Counted from the stretch's first letter, positions 7,702 to 15,393 are shown. The stretch: 20,520 bases of DNA from an uncultured Bacteroidales bacterium (GCA_905236955.1 CAJOQW010000018.1:1-20520); one strand, 5' to 3'. The notes: a model not told the origin generated them from the letters alone. Numbers and translations are program-made.

Positions 7702-8712
7702 ATGGCCTTGTTTATCCCCAGGAATTACAGGAATATTCTCGGCGGAATGGAAAGCACCGAGAAGGCTATCAAGTCGGTCAAGGACATGTTCCAGAGCAAT
7801 CTGTCCGCCCAACTGGCCCTGCTCAGGGTCACCGCCCCGATGGTGGTGTGCAGCGGCACCGGGCTGAACGACGACCTGAACGGCGTCGAAAGGCCCGTTT
7901 CCTTCCCAATAAAGGATATGGATGAAGCGGAGGCGGAGGTTGTGCACTCCCTCGCAAAATGGAAGAGGCTCAAACTCGCCGAATTGGGAATTGCCCCGGG
8001 CCGGGGAATCTATACCGACATGAACGCCCTTCGCCCGGACGAGACCCTGGACAATCTCCATTCCATCTATGTCGACCAATGGGACTGGGAAAAGGTCATA
8101 AGGCGCGAAGACCGTAACATGGAGTTCCTCAAAAAAACAGTCAGGCGCATTTACGAGGCGATCAAGGTCACTGAAAACAGATTGTATGTGGAATTCCCGG
8201 CACTCGAGCCCGAACTTCCCGAGGATATATTCTTCATCAGTTCCGAGGAATTGCTGCAGGAATATCCCGGCCTGCCCGCAAAGGAAAGGGAAAATGAGAT
8301 AGTCCGCGCCCACGGAGCCGTTTTCGTCTCGCAGATAGGCTGCAGGCTTTCCGACGGAAGCGTCCATGACGGCAGGGCCGCCGACTACGACGACTGGAGT
8401 CTCAACGGCGACATCCTGGTAAGGAACAAGGTGCTGGGCTGTGCCTTCGAACTGTCCAGCATGGGCATAAGGGTGGACGAAAGCTCGTTGCTTGCCCAGC
8501 TCGAAGAACGCGGTCAGCTCTGGAAGAAGGACCTGATGTTCCACCGCATGCTGCTCGAAGGGAAACTCCCCTGCACCATAGGCGGCGGGATAGGACAGTC
8601 CCGCCTGTGCATGTTCCTGCTCAGGAAAGCCCATATAGGTGAGATACAGAGCAGCATCTGGCCCGAAGAGATGAAAGAAACCTGCCGCAAGGCGGGTATA
8701 TTCCTGGCATGA
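7702..8712 (+). CDS. asnA: Aspartate--ammonia ligase (asparagine synthetase A)
   Basis: AsnA makes asparagine from aspartate, ammonia and ATP (giving AMP + PPi) in the cytosol, using a class II aminoacyl-tRNA-synthetase-like fold. The 336-residue length fits E. coli AsnA (330). Family blocks visible in order: LNDDLNGVERPVSF near residue 54, VVHSLAKWKR, YTDMNALRPDE, LHSIYVDQWDWE, the KLSDG-like RLSDGSVHDGRAADYDDW, LNGDILV, AFELSSMGIRVD and the glycine-rich TIGGGIGQSRL near the C-terminus, which contacts ATP. The ATG at 7702 gives MALFIPRNY, in line with the family N-terminus. It follows an intergenic region shared with the divergent DUF1232 gene and appears to be a single-gene unit, since the next gene has its own -7 box. 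Confidence 0.96.
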   Translation: MALFIPRNYRNILGGMESTEKAIKSVKDMFQSNLSAQLALLRVTAPMVVCSGTGLNDDLNGVERPVSFPIKDMDEAEAEVVHSLAKWKRLKLAELGIAPGRGIYTDMNALRPDETLDNLHSIYVDQWDWEKVIRREDRNMEFLKKTVRRIYEAIKVTENRLYVEFPALEPELPEDIFFISSEELLQEYPGLPAKERENEIVRAHGAVFVSQIGCRLSDGSVHDGRAADYDDWSLNGDILVRNKVLGCAFELSSMGIRVDESSLLAQLEERGQLWKKDLMFHRMLLEGKLPCTIGGGIGQSRLCMFLLRKAHIGEIQSSIWPEEMKETCRKAGIFLA

Positions 8713-8814
8713 CGGAGATTCCCGTCTTCCGGAGACCTTCCGGACACCCACAGGTGGTGCCATAAGGTAGAATAAACTTTTTTATTTTTGACGAGAAATG
8801 TCAAAAAGCCAGCA

Positions 8815-8822
8815 TATCTTTG
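8815..8822 (+). promoter_or_regulatory. Bacteroidota-type -7 box TATCTTTG
   Basis: Exact TAnnTTTG match, 24 bases before the ATG at 8847. Upstream TTTTTG lies at 8785-8790 with a 24-base spacer, longer than the usual ~20 but similar to the 23-base arrangement upstream of the galactanase gene. It sits in an AT-rich stretch after asnA and supports the small gene that follows as a real transcription unit. Confidence 0.6.
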
Positions 8823-8846
8823 CACCATAAACAAAAGGTAAAAGAT

Positions 8847-9002
8847 ATGTCAGCTTCAGAATTGTTCTTCGTACGCAAGCAGGTCTCGTCCGAACTCGAA
8901 AACGCCAATTACCTCCCCGAAGAGGCATCCTACATCAGCCGCAACCTCTCTGCGGACGCACTCTCGCTCATCGCAGAGCTTGGCCTGGAGGTGGCTGCGT
9001 GA
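8847..9002 (+). CDS. Small protein of unknown function (51 aa)
   Basis: I do not recognise this protein. It begins MSASELFFVRKQ and ends LGLEVAA. The composition is acidic with regular leucine/alanine spacing, suggesting two or three short amphipathic helices (roughly residues 3-20, 24-33 and 35-50); there is no signal peptide, membrane segment or cysteine. The case for a real gene is the exact -7 box at 8815-8822, an AAAGAT-ATG start context, and 51 codons without interruption between two clearly bounded genes. A longer version from a TTG at 8820 would begin inside the -7 box and is rejected. No Shine-Dalgarno is evident, as usual for this phylum. It is followed by 113 bases with a second -7 box for the next gene. 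A short regulatory or accessory protein is conceivable, but no function can be assigned. Confidence 0.6.
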   Translation: MSASELFFVRKQVSSELENANYLPEEASYISRNLSADALSLIAELGLEVAA

Positions 9003-9075
9003 AAGCCGGCGCAGGGCGCAACTGCGAATATGTGCGGCAAAGGGTCCATGATGACGCAAAGTCAAAAGTTTTTTG

Positions 9076-9083
9076 TAATTTTG
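9076..9083 (+). promoter_or_regulatory. Bacteroidota-type -7 box TAATTTTG
   Basis: Exact TAnnTTTG match 32 bases before the ATG at 9116. No TTTG is seen at the expected -33 distance. The 113-base stretch from 9003 to 9115 otherwise holds nothing I recognise. Confidence 0.5.
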
Positions 9084-9115
9084 TGGAAAGGAAAATCCTA
9101 ACACGAAATAATATC

Positions 9116-9820
9116 ATGACAACATCCAAACTGGACCTCAAGAAGGTCGCCGTCATCGCCGGTTGCGTAAGCGCGGTATTCTCACTCGCCGCCTTCTGCG
9201 CCGCACTGTTCTTCAAAGGCAAATTTTGTGAAACGTTCTGGTTCCTTTCGACGCTTTGCATAGGCCTCTATTTCTGCGTGGCACGCCCCTATTTCGCCAC
9301 CGGCACATATAAGCTGGAGAAGGCCGACAATCTCCTCTATTGGGTCTTCGGCGCCGCACTTGTGGCCCTGCTGTTCAACAAGTCGCCGTGGTTGTCCATC
9401 ATCCTCATGGCCCTTTCGGCGGTAGCCTGCTACATCATCGTCTTCGCCGACAAGAAACTCGAACCCAAGGAATACACCCTGGCCCTCGTAGGACTTGCCG
9501 CCTGCATCTACGCCTTATTCGGCATCCTCCAGGCAGTAGGTGCCGGCGTATTCGGCTTCTTCGCAAACGTGCTCGTCTCAGCGGCGCTTGTGCTCGCAGC
9601 CATCTTCATGGTGAACGACCACCTTTCCGAGAAGGACAAGGAGTTCATCAAGGAAAAGACCCAGGACGTCACTGAAAAAGCGAAGGAAGTGGCGAACGAG
9701 GTCGCCGAGAATGCCAAAGGGATAGTCAAGGAAGTAAAGGACGCCATCAGGAAGGACGACGCACCGAAGAGCGAAGCTCCCAAGCCGGAGGAACCCGCCC
9801 CCGAAGGACCTAAAGAGTAA
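9116..9820 (+). CDS. Multi-pass membrane protein with charged helical C-terminal tail, unknown function
   Basis: Unrecognised 234-residue protein. Residues 11-166 hold about six hydrophobic segments (approximately 11-33, 40-56, 73-87, 91-111, 119-140 and 143-166). Residues ~168-213 form a highly charged, alanine-rich helix with irregular repeats of KEVANEVAENAK type, like the amphipathic tails of YtxH-type proteins. The last ~20 residues are proline- and glutamate-rich (PKSEAPKPEEPAPEGPKE). Both ends may face the cytosol, with the tail outside the membrane. The ATG at 9116 is chosen over an in-frame alternative at 8999 because a -7 box lies at 9076-9083 and the extra N-terminal residues would include the untranslated leader. 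The gene end overlaps the convergent cutC by 11 bases. No enzyme motif is visible. Confidence 0.8.
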   Translation: MTTSKLDLKKVAVIAGCVSAVFSLAAFCAALFFKGKFCETFWFLSTLCIGLYFCVARPYFATGTYKLEKADNLLYWVFGAALVALLFNKSPWLSIILMALSAVACYIIVFADKKLEPKEYTLALVGLAACIYALFGILQAVGAGVFGFFANVLVSAALVLAAIFMVNDHLSEKDKEFIKEKTQDVTEKAKEVANEVAENAKGIVKEVKDAIRKDDAPKSEAPKPEEPAPEGPKE

Positions 9821-10439
9821 GCAGGGAAAGGCGGGAGCCGTGAATTTCCCCAGCGCCGGTACAGTCAATGATTGCACCGGCATTTTCTTTGGTGATGCCG
9901 CACCCGGGCATGACCACACACCTTCCGGCAGCCGCTTCAACCATGCGCGCTATCGTCCCCCTGCCTTCAAAGGCCGAAACCGCCCCGCCGGAAGTTAGGA
10001 CACGGTCCACTCCCAACAACATGATGTCATCCAATGCCCTCATTATCCCGGATGAAGCGTCTATAGCCCTGTGGAAAGTCACCGAAAGTCCGTAAGAGCG
10101 GGCTATCGCGACCAGATCGCGGCAAAGCGGAAGGTCCACGTTACCCTTGCGGTCCAGGGCCCCAATGACGACTCCGGCCACTCCCGCAATGCCGCAGCAG
10201 GAAATGTCGCGAGCCATCCTTTCCGCCTCGGAGACGGAATACACGAAGTTCCCTTCCCGGGGCCGTACCAACACGTTCACAGGGGTTTCCAAGGCCGCAG
10301 CCGCTGCTATTTCGGAGCGCGGCGGGGTCAGTCCCGCGACGCCGAGGGAAGAACACAGTTCGATACGTCCCGCACCCAAAGAAGCCGCAGTCCCGGCAGA
10401 CTCTATCCCGTCGCAGCAGATTTCCACCAGCACCTTCAT
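9810..10439 (-). CDS. cutC: CutC family protein, C-terminally short
   Basis: A TIM-barrel protein of the CutC family, historically linked to copper homeostasis, though its molecular activity is unsettled. The start MKVLVEICCDG and the following AGRIELCSSLGVAGLTPP are typical, as are RPREGNFVY, VVIGALDRKGNVD, VTFHRAID, VDRVLTSGG and MPGCGITKEN. The ATG at 10439 is preferred over an in-frame ATG at 10469 inside uvrD because it matches the family N-terminus and lies one base after the uvrD stop, suggesting coupling. At 209 residues it is about 40 shorter than E. coli CutC (248): it stops at EIHGSRLSLLTL, where others continue through a conserved C-terminal segment. The other frames do not restore that segment, so no simple frameshift explains it. 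It overlaps the convergent membrane-protein gene by 11 bases. Confidence 0.88.
   Translation of the reverse strand: MKVLVEICCDGIESAGTAASLGAGRIELCSSLGVAGLTPPRSEIAAAAALETPVNVLVRPREGNFVYSVSEAERMARDISCCGIAGVAGVVIGALDRKGNVDLPLCRDLVAIARSYGLSVTFHRAIDASSGIMRALDDIMLLGVDRVLTSGGAVSAFEGRGTIARMVEAAAGRCVVMPGCGITKENAGAIIDCTGAGEIHGSRLSLLTL
9855..9890 (+). terminator. Candidate intrinsic terminator of the membrane-protein gene, inside cutC
   Basis: GCCGGT (9855-9860) pairs with ACCGGC (9876-9881). The inner part also pairs (CA/TG and TCA/TGA around an A, with one mismatch and one wobble), giving an almost continuous hairpin followed by ATTTTCTTT on the + strand. It begins 35 bases after the membrane-protein stop and lies wholly within the antisense coding sequence of cutC. 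Confidence 0.55.
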
Positions 10440-10440
10440 G

Positions 10441-12858
10441 TCACTGTTTTTCTGGGCGGAGCTTGGCATATTTCAGAAGCAGCTGTTTGGTGCCGTATTC
10501 GTCGAAATCGACCACGGCCTTGATATCAGGGGCCTTGCCGGAGAGGGATATGACCTTGCCAGCCCCGAAACGGTTATGTTCTATACGCTCGCCTTCAAAG
10601 ATTTCCGTCATTGGCACTGCAACGAAATCGGGATCAATGACAGGCGGTTTCGCCGATGGCCGCACTATGGATGAGGGCACCGGTGCCGGGGGTTTGGGAA
10701 CGTATCCAGGGGACGAAGACCGGCCCCATTGATTACCAGTACCGGCTGAACGTCCGAAACGGGAGGAGCTACCTCCGCCAAACCTGAAAGCATGGCCGAA
10801 TGAGGGAGTATCCGAATCTTCCCCGAAGCCGAAGGGATCGTCCTCGGGAAGAGGGTTCGCAACGAACTTCCTGTCTATCTCACGCACGAAACGGCTCGGC
10901 GGATTGCTCTCGTGCTTGCCGTTGCGCATCCTGGTGACCGCAAATGACACGTTCACCGCCTTTTTTGCCCTTGTCAGCGCCACATAGAAAAGACGGCGCT
11001 CTTCTTCAATATCCTGCTTCGAAGCGAGCATGCCGCCGCCCGGGAAAAGATTCTCCTCCATACCGGCGACATAAACGAACGGGAATTCAAGGCCTTTGGA
11101 GGAATGGACCGTCATCAGGGCCACCTTGTTGTTGGTGTCCCCGCTGTCGGTGACATCGACATTGGAGAGCAGGGCGGTGTTTTCCAGGAAGTCGGCAAGC
11201 GTGACTACGGGGAATTCGTCTTCGGGGACGTCGTTGTCGGCGAACTCGTCCTGACGCTCCTCCACGAAACCGGCAACGGAGTTGAGCAGTTCGTCGAGAT
11301 TGGCAGTCCGGGCCATGCCCTCGATGGAATTGTCAGCCTTGTAGAAGGGGTACAAGCCGCTGCCGTCAGCTATGTCGCGGGCCATGTCGTAGGCGTCCGA
11401 GGCGGACATCCTGGCGGCAAAGGCGTCGATCATACGGCAAAAAGCCTGTATCTTCAGGGCGGCTGCCGGCTTCAGGCCGAAATTCTCCACATCGGGCATG
11501 AATGCCGCCTTGAAGAGCGGCAGCCCATGGGCACGGGCGCATTCGCCCAGGGCCGACAAGGATGTGCCGCCTATCCCCCGGGCGGGAAGATTGACCACCC
11601 TCTTGAAGGATTCGTCGTCGGAAGGGTTCACCACCAGCTTGAAATAAGCCATCAGGTCCTTTATCTCCGCCCTTTCAAAGAAGGAATTTCCGGAATAGAT
11701 CATGTACGGCAGGTTGCGCCGGCGAAGCTGCTCCTCCAACGCGCGGGACTGGGAATTTGTCCTGTAAAGAATCGCGAAGTCCTGGTACTGGGCCTTTTCC
11801 GTCCGCATCCGGCGTATTATGTCCGAAACTATCATGATGGCCTCGTCCTGTTCGGTGTATGCCTTCATGAATCCTATCTTCTCGCCTTCCTCACCGACGG
11901 CATAACAGTCCTTGGGGATGCGTCCTTCGTTTTTGGCTATCACCGAATTGGCCGCCCCGACTATATTGGCTGTGGAGCGGTAGTTCCTCTCGAGCCTCAG
12001 CACCCTGCACTCCGGATAATCTTTCTTGAAATTGAGGATGTTCTCTATCTTGGCCCCCCTGAAAGCATATATGCTCTGGGAGTCGTCACCGACCACGCAG
12101 ATGTTATGATGGCGCGCCGCCAGCTTCTTGAGGATAAGATACTGGGCGTAGTTGGTGTCCTGGTACTCGTCCACCAATATGTATGAGAAACGACCGGAGA
12201 TCTCTTCAAGTGCCCCGGGATTGTCCTTCAGCAGGATATTGGTCTGAAGGAGGATATCGTCGAAGTCCATCACCCCGCTCTGGCGGAGCTTCTGCTGATA
12301 CAGCGCGAACACGTCGCAGATGCGGGGACGCTTGCCCGCCGAATCGGCCGAAAGGAATTCCGGGGTGCGCTTGTAGGCTTCGGGAGTATACAGGGCGTTC
12401 TTGACGAATGAGATACGCGAAAGGATATCCCTGGGTTTATAAACCTTGTCGTCAAGACCAAGCTCCTTGATGCAGGCCTTGACGGCGCTGGTGGAATCGG
12501 ACTGGTCGTAGATGGTGAAGTTCTGCGGATAGCCCAGGAAGAGGGCATACTGCCTGAGGAACCTTATGAAGATGCTGTGGAAAGTGCCCATGACCACCAT
12601 TGCGGCCGCCCTTGCACCCACCATGGCGCCTATGCGTTCCTTCATCTCCCCGGCAGCCTTCTTGGTGAAGGTGAGGGCGAGGATGGATGAAGGACGGACA
12701 TCCCTAGTCATGAGGATATAAGCCACCTTGCTGGTGAGCACACGGGTTTTGCCAGAACCCGCACCGGCCACTATGAGCAACGGGCCTTCCACACTTTCGA
12801 CCGCCTTTCTCTGTTCGGGATTGAGTCCTTGCAGTATCCTTTCCATTTTCTCCGCCAT
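10441..12858 (-). CDS. uvrD: UvrD/PcrA-type superfamily 1A DNA helicase
   Basis: A 3'-to-5' DNA helicase for nucleotide excision repair, mismatch repair and removal of protein blocks from DNA. Of 805 residues: Q-motif LNPEQRKAV near 12, Walker A GAGSGKT at 32-38, motif Ia TFTKKAAGEM, Walker B VDEYQDT near 229-235, motif III GDDSQSIYAFRGA, motif V/VI HSSKGLEFPFV and FYVALTRAKK. A low-complexity Gly/Ser/Phe/Arg linker (~675-731) precedes a C-terminal Tudor-like fold (~756-805, HNRFGAGKV...FDEYGTKQLLLKYAKL), which in PcrA binds RNA polymerase. The start is ATG 12858 (MAEKMERILQ); ATG 12846 is also possible, while the TTG at 12876 is rejected. It is divergent from nqrA and one base upstream of cutC. 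The call between UvrD and PcrA is a naming matter in this phylum. Confidence 0.95.
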   Translation of the reverse strand: MAEKMERILQGLNPEQRKAVESVEGPLLIVAGAGSGKTRVLTSKVAYILMTRDVRPSSILALTFTKKAAGEMKERIGAMVGARAAAMVVMGTFHSIFIRFLRQYALFLGYPQNFTIYDQSDSTSAVKACIKELGLDDKVYKPRDILSRISFVKNALYTPEAYKRTPEFLSADSAGKRPRICDVFALYQQKLRQSGVMDFDDILLQTNILLKDNPGALEEISGRFSYILVDEYQDTNYAQYLILKKLAARHHNICVVGDDSQSIYAFRGAKIENILNFKKDYPECRVLRLERNYRSTANIVGAANSVIAKNEGRIPKDCYAVGEEGEKIGFMKAYTEQDEAIMIVSDIIRRMRTEKAQYQDFAILYRTNSQSRALEEQLRRRNLPYMIYSGNSFFERAEIKDLMAYFKLVVNPSDDESFKRVVNLPARGIGGTSLSALGECARAHGLPLFKAAFMPDVENFGLKPAAALKIQAFCRMIDAFAARMSASDAYDMARDIADGSGLYPFYKADNSIEGMARTANLDELLNSVAGFVEERQDEFADNDVPEDEFPVVTLADFLENTALLSNVDVTDSGDTNNKVALMTVHSSKGLEFPFVYVAGMEENLFPGGGMLASKQDIEEERRLFYVALTRAKKAVNVSFAVTRMRNGKHESNPPSRFVREIDRKFVANPLPEDDPFGFGEDSDTPSFGHAFRFGGGSSSRFGRSAGTGNQWGRSSSPGYVPKPPAPVPSSIVRPSAKPPVIDPDFVAVPMTEIFEGERIEHNRFGAGKVISLSGKAPDIKAVVDFDEYGTKQLLLKYAKLRPEKQ

Positions 12859-12865
12859 AGGCACG

Positions 12866-12873
12866 CGAAAATA
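12866..12873 (-). promoter_or_regulatory. Candidate -7 box TATTTTCG for uvrD
   Basis: Read on the minus strand, TATTTTCG differs from TAnnTTTG by one base and lies seven bases before the uvrD ATG at 12858. The neighbouring divergent nqrA candidate shows the same T-to-C change, which may reflect a lineage variant of the box. Confidence 0.35.
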
Positions 12874-12886
12874 CAAAAAAATTGGC

Positions 12887-12894
12887 TATCTTCG
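12887..12894 (+). promoter_or_regulatory. Candidate -7 box TATCTTCG for the nqr operon
   Basis: TATCTTCG is one base off TAnnTTTG and lies 41 bases before the nqrA ATG. No clear -33 TTTG is seen. It shares the 77-base intergenic region with the oppositely oriented uvrD candidate box, so the two would compete for or share polymerase access. Confidence 0.4.
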
Positions 12895-12935
12895 CGGACC
12901 TTTATGATTTTATTCCTATAACTATACAGAACCGT

Positions 12936-14294
12936 ATGTCCAACAAAATCGTTTTGACAAAGGGGCTCGACATTCCCGTTTCAGGCGAGGCCGAACTCCG
13001 CATCACCAAGACAGTTGCTCCGGACATGGTCGCCGTATGCCCTGCGGACTTCAAGGGATTCATCCCGCGTCTGCTGGTCAAGGAAGGCGACAGTGTCCTT
13101 TGCGGATCCCCAGTTCTGGCAGACAAGAAAAGACCCGAAATCCTGGCAGCCTCTCCCGTCAGCGGTACGGTCAAGGAAGTGGTGCGCGGTGAAAAGCGCA
13201 AACTCCTTGCCGTGGTCATCGCTTCCGACGGACGCAACGAAGCCCTCGACCTCGGCGTCAAGTCGCCCGAAGGCATGGACCCGGAGCAAATCAAGGCATG
13301 CATCCTTGAAAGCGGCCTATGGCCGTTCGTAATCCAGCGGCCTTACGGCATAATCGCGAATCCCGCCGACAAGCCAAAGGCCATTTTCATTTCGGCTTTC
13401 GACACGGCTCCTCTCGCCGCATCGCCCGAATTCACCCTCGGTGACAGGATGGCCGACATCCAGGCCGGCATCAACGCCCTGGCCCGGCTCACCGACGGCG
13501 GAGTCCACATCGGGCTGAATGCCGCGAACTGCTCCGGCACTCCTTTCCACAGGCTCGACAACGTGAACATCCACGTCTTCGAAGGAAGGCATCCGGCGGG
13601 CAACGTGGGTGTGCAGATAAGCCATGTCTGCCCGGTCACCAAGGGCACCGTCATCTGGACGGTCTCCCTGCCCGGCCTGGCAGCCATAGGTGCACGCTTC
13701 AACAAGGGAAGATACGACGTCGCCCGCAAAGTGGCCGTCGCGGGTCCCGCAGTCATGGAACCCGCCTATGTCCTCACCTACCCGGGAGCCCCCATGTCCA
13801 CCCTCGCCTCCTTCTTCGGCAACGAGGACGACCTTCGCATCGTCAGCGGGAACATCCTTTCCGGAACGAATGCCGGCAAGGACGGCTACCTGGGCTTCTA
13901 CGACAATTCCGTCACCGTACTCCGTGAGGGTACCGAAGAAGAACTCTTCGGGTGGCTCAACCCCATACGCAGCAAAGTCTACAGCCAGGACCGCACCGCT
14001 TTCAGCTGGCTTTTTTCCGGCAGGAAATACGACATGGACACCAATCTCCACGGCGGCCCGCGCGCATTCGTGATGAGCGACGGCTATTACGGCAAGGTGC
14101 TCCCCATGGACATCTTCCCTCTCTATCTCATAAAGGCCTGTCTCGCAGGCGACATCGACAAGATGGAGAAATTCGGCATCTATGAAGTCATACCCGAAGA
14201 TCTCGCCCTCTGCGAATACATCGACCCGTCCAAGAACAACATCCAGGAAATCATCGCTGACGGCATCCGCCTGATGCTCAAAGAAATGGAATAA
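12936..14294 (+). CDS. nqrA: Na+-translocating NADH:quinone reductase subunit A
   Basis: NqrA is the large peripheral cytosolic subunit of the NQR complex, which oxidises NADH, reduces quinone and pumps Na+ out of the cell. The 452-residue length matches the family (~446). The start MSNKIVLTKGLDIPVSG is typical, followed by a barrel-sandwich region (GFIPRLLVKEGDSVLCGSPVL...SPVSGTVKEVVRG) and the Rossmann-like part (YGIIANPADKPKAIFISAFDTAPLA); the C-terminus carries the usual DIDKMEKFGIYEVIPEDLALCEYI block. The ATG at 12936 is chosen over a TTG at 12882, which lies upstream of the candidate -7 box. It is the first gene of nqrABCDEF, five bases before nqrB. Confidence 0.97.
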   Translation: MSNKIVLTKGLDIPVSGEAELRITKTVAPDMVAVCPADFKGFIPRLLVKEGDSVLCGSPVLADKKRPEILAASPVSGTVKEVVRGEKRKLLAVVIASDGRNEALDLGVKSPEGMDPEQIKACILESGLWPFVIQRPYGIIANPADKPKAIFISAFDTAPLAASPEFTLGDRMADIQAGINALARLTDGGVHIGLNAANCSGTPFHRLDNVNIHVFEGRHPAGNVGVQISHVCPVTKGTVIWTVSLPGLAAIGARFNKGRYDVARKVAVAGPAVMEPAYVLTYPGAPMSTLASFFGNEDDLRIVSGNILSGTNAGKDGYLGFYDNSVTVLREGTEEELFGWLNPIRSKVYSQDRTAFSWLFSGRKYDMDTNLHGGPRAFVMSDGYYGKVLPMDIFPLYLIKACLAGDIDKMEKFGIYEVIPEDLALCEYIDPSKNNIQEIIADGIRLMLKEME

Positions 14295-14299
14295 AGGAT

Positions 14300-15391
14300 A
14301 TGAAAAAATTCTGGATAGCGACAAAGGATGCGTTCGCAACGTTCCTGCACGTCCCGGGCACCGTCACCCTCAAGGGTGCGCACGTACGCGACGGCGTGGA
14401 CCTCAAACGCATCATGATAATAGTGGTGATCGCCCTCGTTCCCGCGGCCCTCTTCGGCATGTGGAACGTAGGTTACCAGCACCAGCTTGCAACAGGCGGC
14501 GGAACCGCGGCCAACATACTGCCCAACTGGTGGTGGGGCTTCCTCAAGGTCCTTCCCCTTTACATAGTAGCATATGCGGTTGGCCTCTTCATCGAATTCT
14601 TCAGCAGCGGCCTCCGCGGCGAGGAAGTCAATGAAGGCTACCTCGTAACGGGTTTCCTCATCCCGCTCATAGTCCCCGTCACCACCCCGCTTTGGATGCT
14701 CGCGCTCGCAGTCGCCTTCGCGGTCATCTTCGGCAAGGAAGTATTCGGCGGCACCGGAATGAACATCTGGAATCCCGCCCTCCTCACCCGCGCGTTCTTG
14801 TTCTTCAGCTACCCGTCCGCAATGTCGGGCAGCCAGGTATGGGTCGCAAAGAGGGCTTCCGAATCTTTCGCGGACGGCTTCACCGGTGCCACACCCCTCG
14901 CCCTTGACGGCGCAGCCCAGTACAGCAATACTGTCTGGAGCCAGTTCCTAGGCACGATTCCGGGAAGCGTAGGCGAAACCAGCGTAATAGCGATCCTTCT
15001 GGGCGCATGCCTGCTCCTGTGGACAGGCGTGGCAAGCTGGAAGGTAATGTGCGGCAGCGTGCTCGGCGCCCTCCTCGTCGGTTGGCTCGGAGACATCGCC
15101 GGCATCAGCGCCGTACCCTGCTGGAACCAGCTCATCATCGGCGGCTTCGCGTTCGGTACCGTCTTCATGGCCACCGATCCCGTCACCTCGGCCCAGACCG
15201 AGACCGGCAAGTGGATCTACGGCTTCATAATAGGCGCCCTCTGCATCACGGTCCGTCTCTTCAATCCCGGCTATGCCGAAGGGATGATGCTCGCCATCCT
15301 CTTCGGCAACACTGCCGCTCCACTCATCGACCACTGCGTAGTGACCTCCCGCATCAACCGCAGGGCAAAGAAACTCAATCCAGCCAAGTAG
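14300..15391 (+). CDS. nqrB: Na+-translocating NADH:quinone reductase subunit B
   Basis: NqrB is the main membrane subunit, carrying a covalently bound FMN and riboflavin and contributing to the Na+ path and quinone site. The covalent FMN site is visible as DGFTGATPL, with Thr198 the flavinylated residue. Other family marks are VRDGVDLKRIMI (29-40), NEGYLVTGFLIPLIVPVTTP (111-130) and FGGTGMNIWNPAL (149-161); about ten membrane helices are expected. The 363 residues are fewer than the ~385-415 usual: the N-terminal extension ahead of the LHVPGTVTL-like segment is short, and no alternative upstream start exists in frame before a stop at 14258. The ATG is five bases after nqrA. FMN attachment needs ApbE, which is not in this window. 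Confidence 0.97.
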   Translation: MKKFWIATKDAFATFLHVPGTVTLKGAHVRDGVDLKRIMIIVVIALVPAALFGMWNVGYQHQLATGGGTAANILPNWWWGFLKVLPLYIVAYAVGLFIEFFSSGLRGEEVNEGYLVTGFLIPLIVPVTTPLWMLALAVAFAVIFGKEVFGGTGMNIWNPALLTRAFLFFSYPSAMSGSQVWVAKRASESFADGFTGATPLALDGAAQYSNTVWSQFLGTIPGSVGETSVIAILLGACLLLWTGVASWKVMCGSVLGALLVGWLGDIAGISAVPCWNQLIIGGFAFGTVFMATDPVTSAQTETGKWIYGFIIGALCITVRLFNPGYAEGMMLAILFGNTAAPLIDHCVVTSRINRRAKKLNPAK

Positions 15392-15393
15392 CC

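Noticed and set aside
8728..8744. TCCGGA-GACCT-TCCGGA hairpin after asnA as a terminator
   Set aside because: The stem is perfect but no T-run follows directly; the nearest T-rich stretch begins about 34 bases later, so I do not call it a terminator.
7654..8763. 369-codon open frame on the - strand opposite asnA
   Set aside because: asnA on the + strand is a full-length, highly conserved family member; the antisense frame is a shadow produced by codon bias.
9578..9940. Minus-strand frame beyond the cutC stop as a frameshifted CutC C-terminus
   Set aside because: Its translation does not resemble the CutC C-terminal segment, so a simple frameshift or sequencing error does not explain the short protein.
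11104..12186. 360-codon open frame on the + strand opposite uvrD
   Set aside because: It lies wholly antisense to a helicase with all motifs intact; the translation has the low-complexity Gly/Val/His look of a shadow frame in GC-rich DNA and no recognisable domain.
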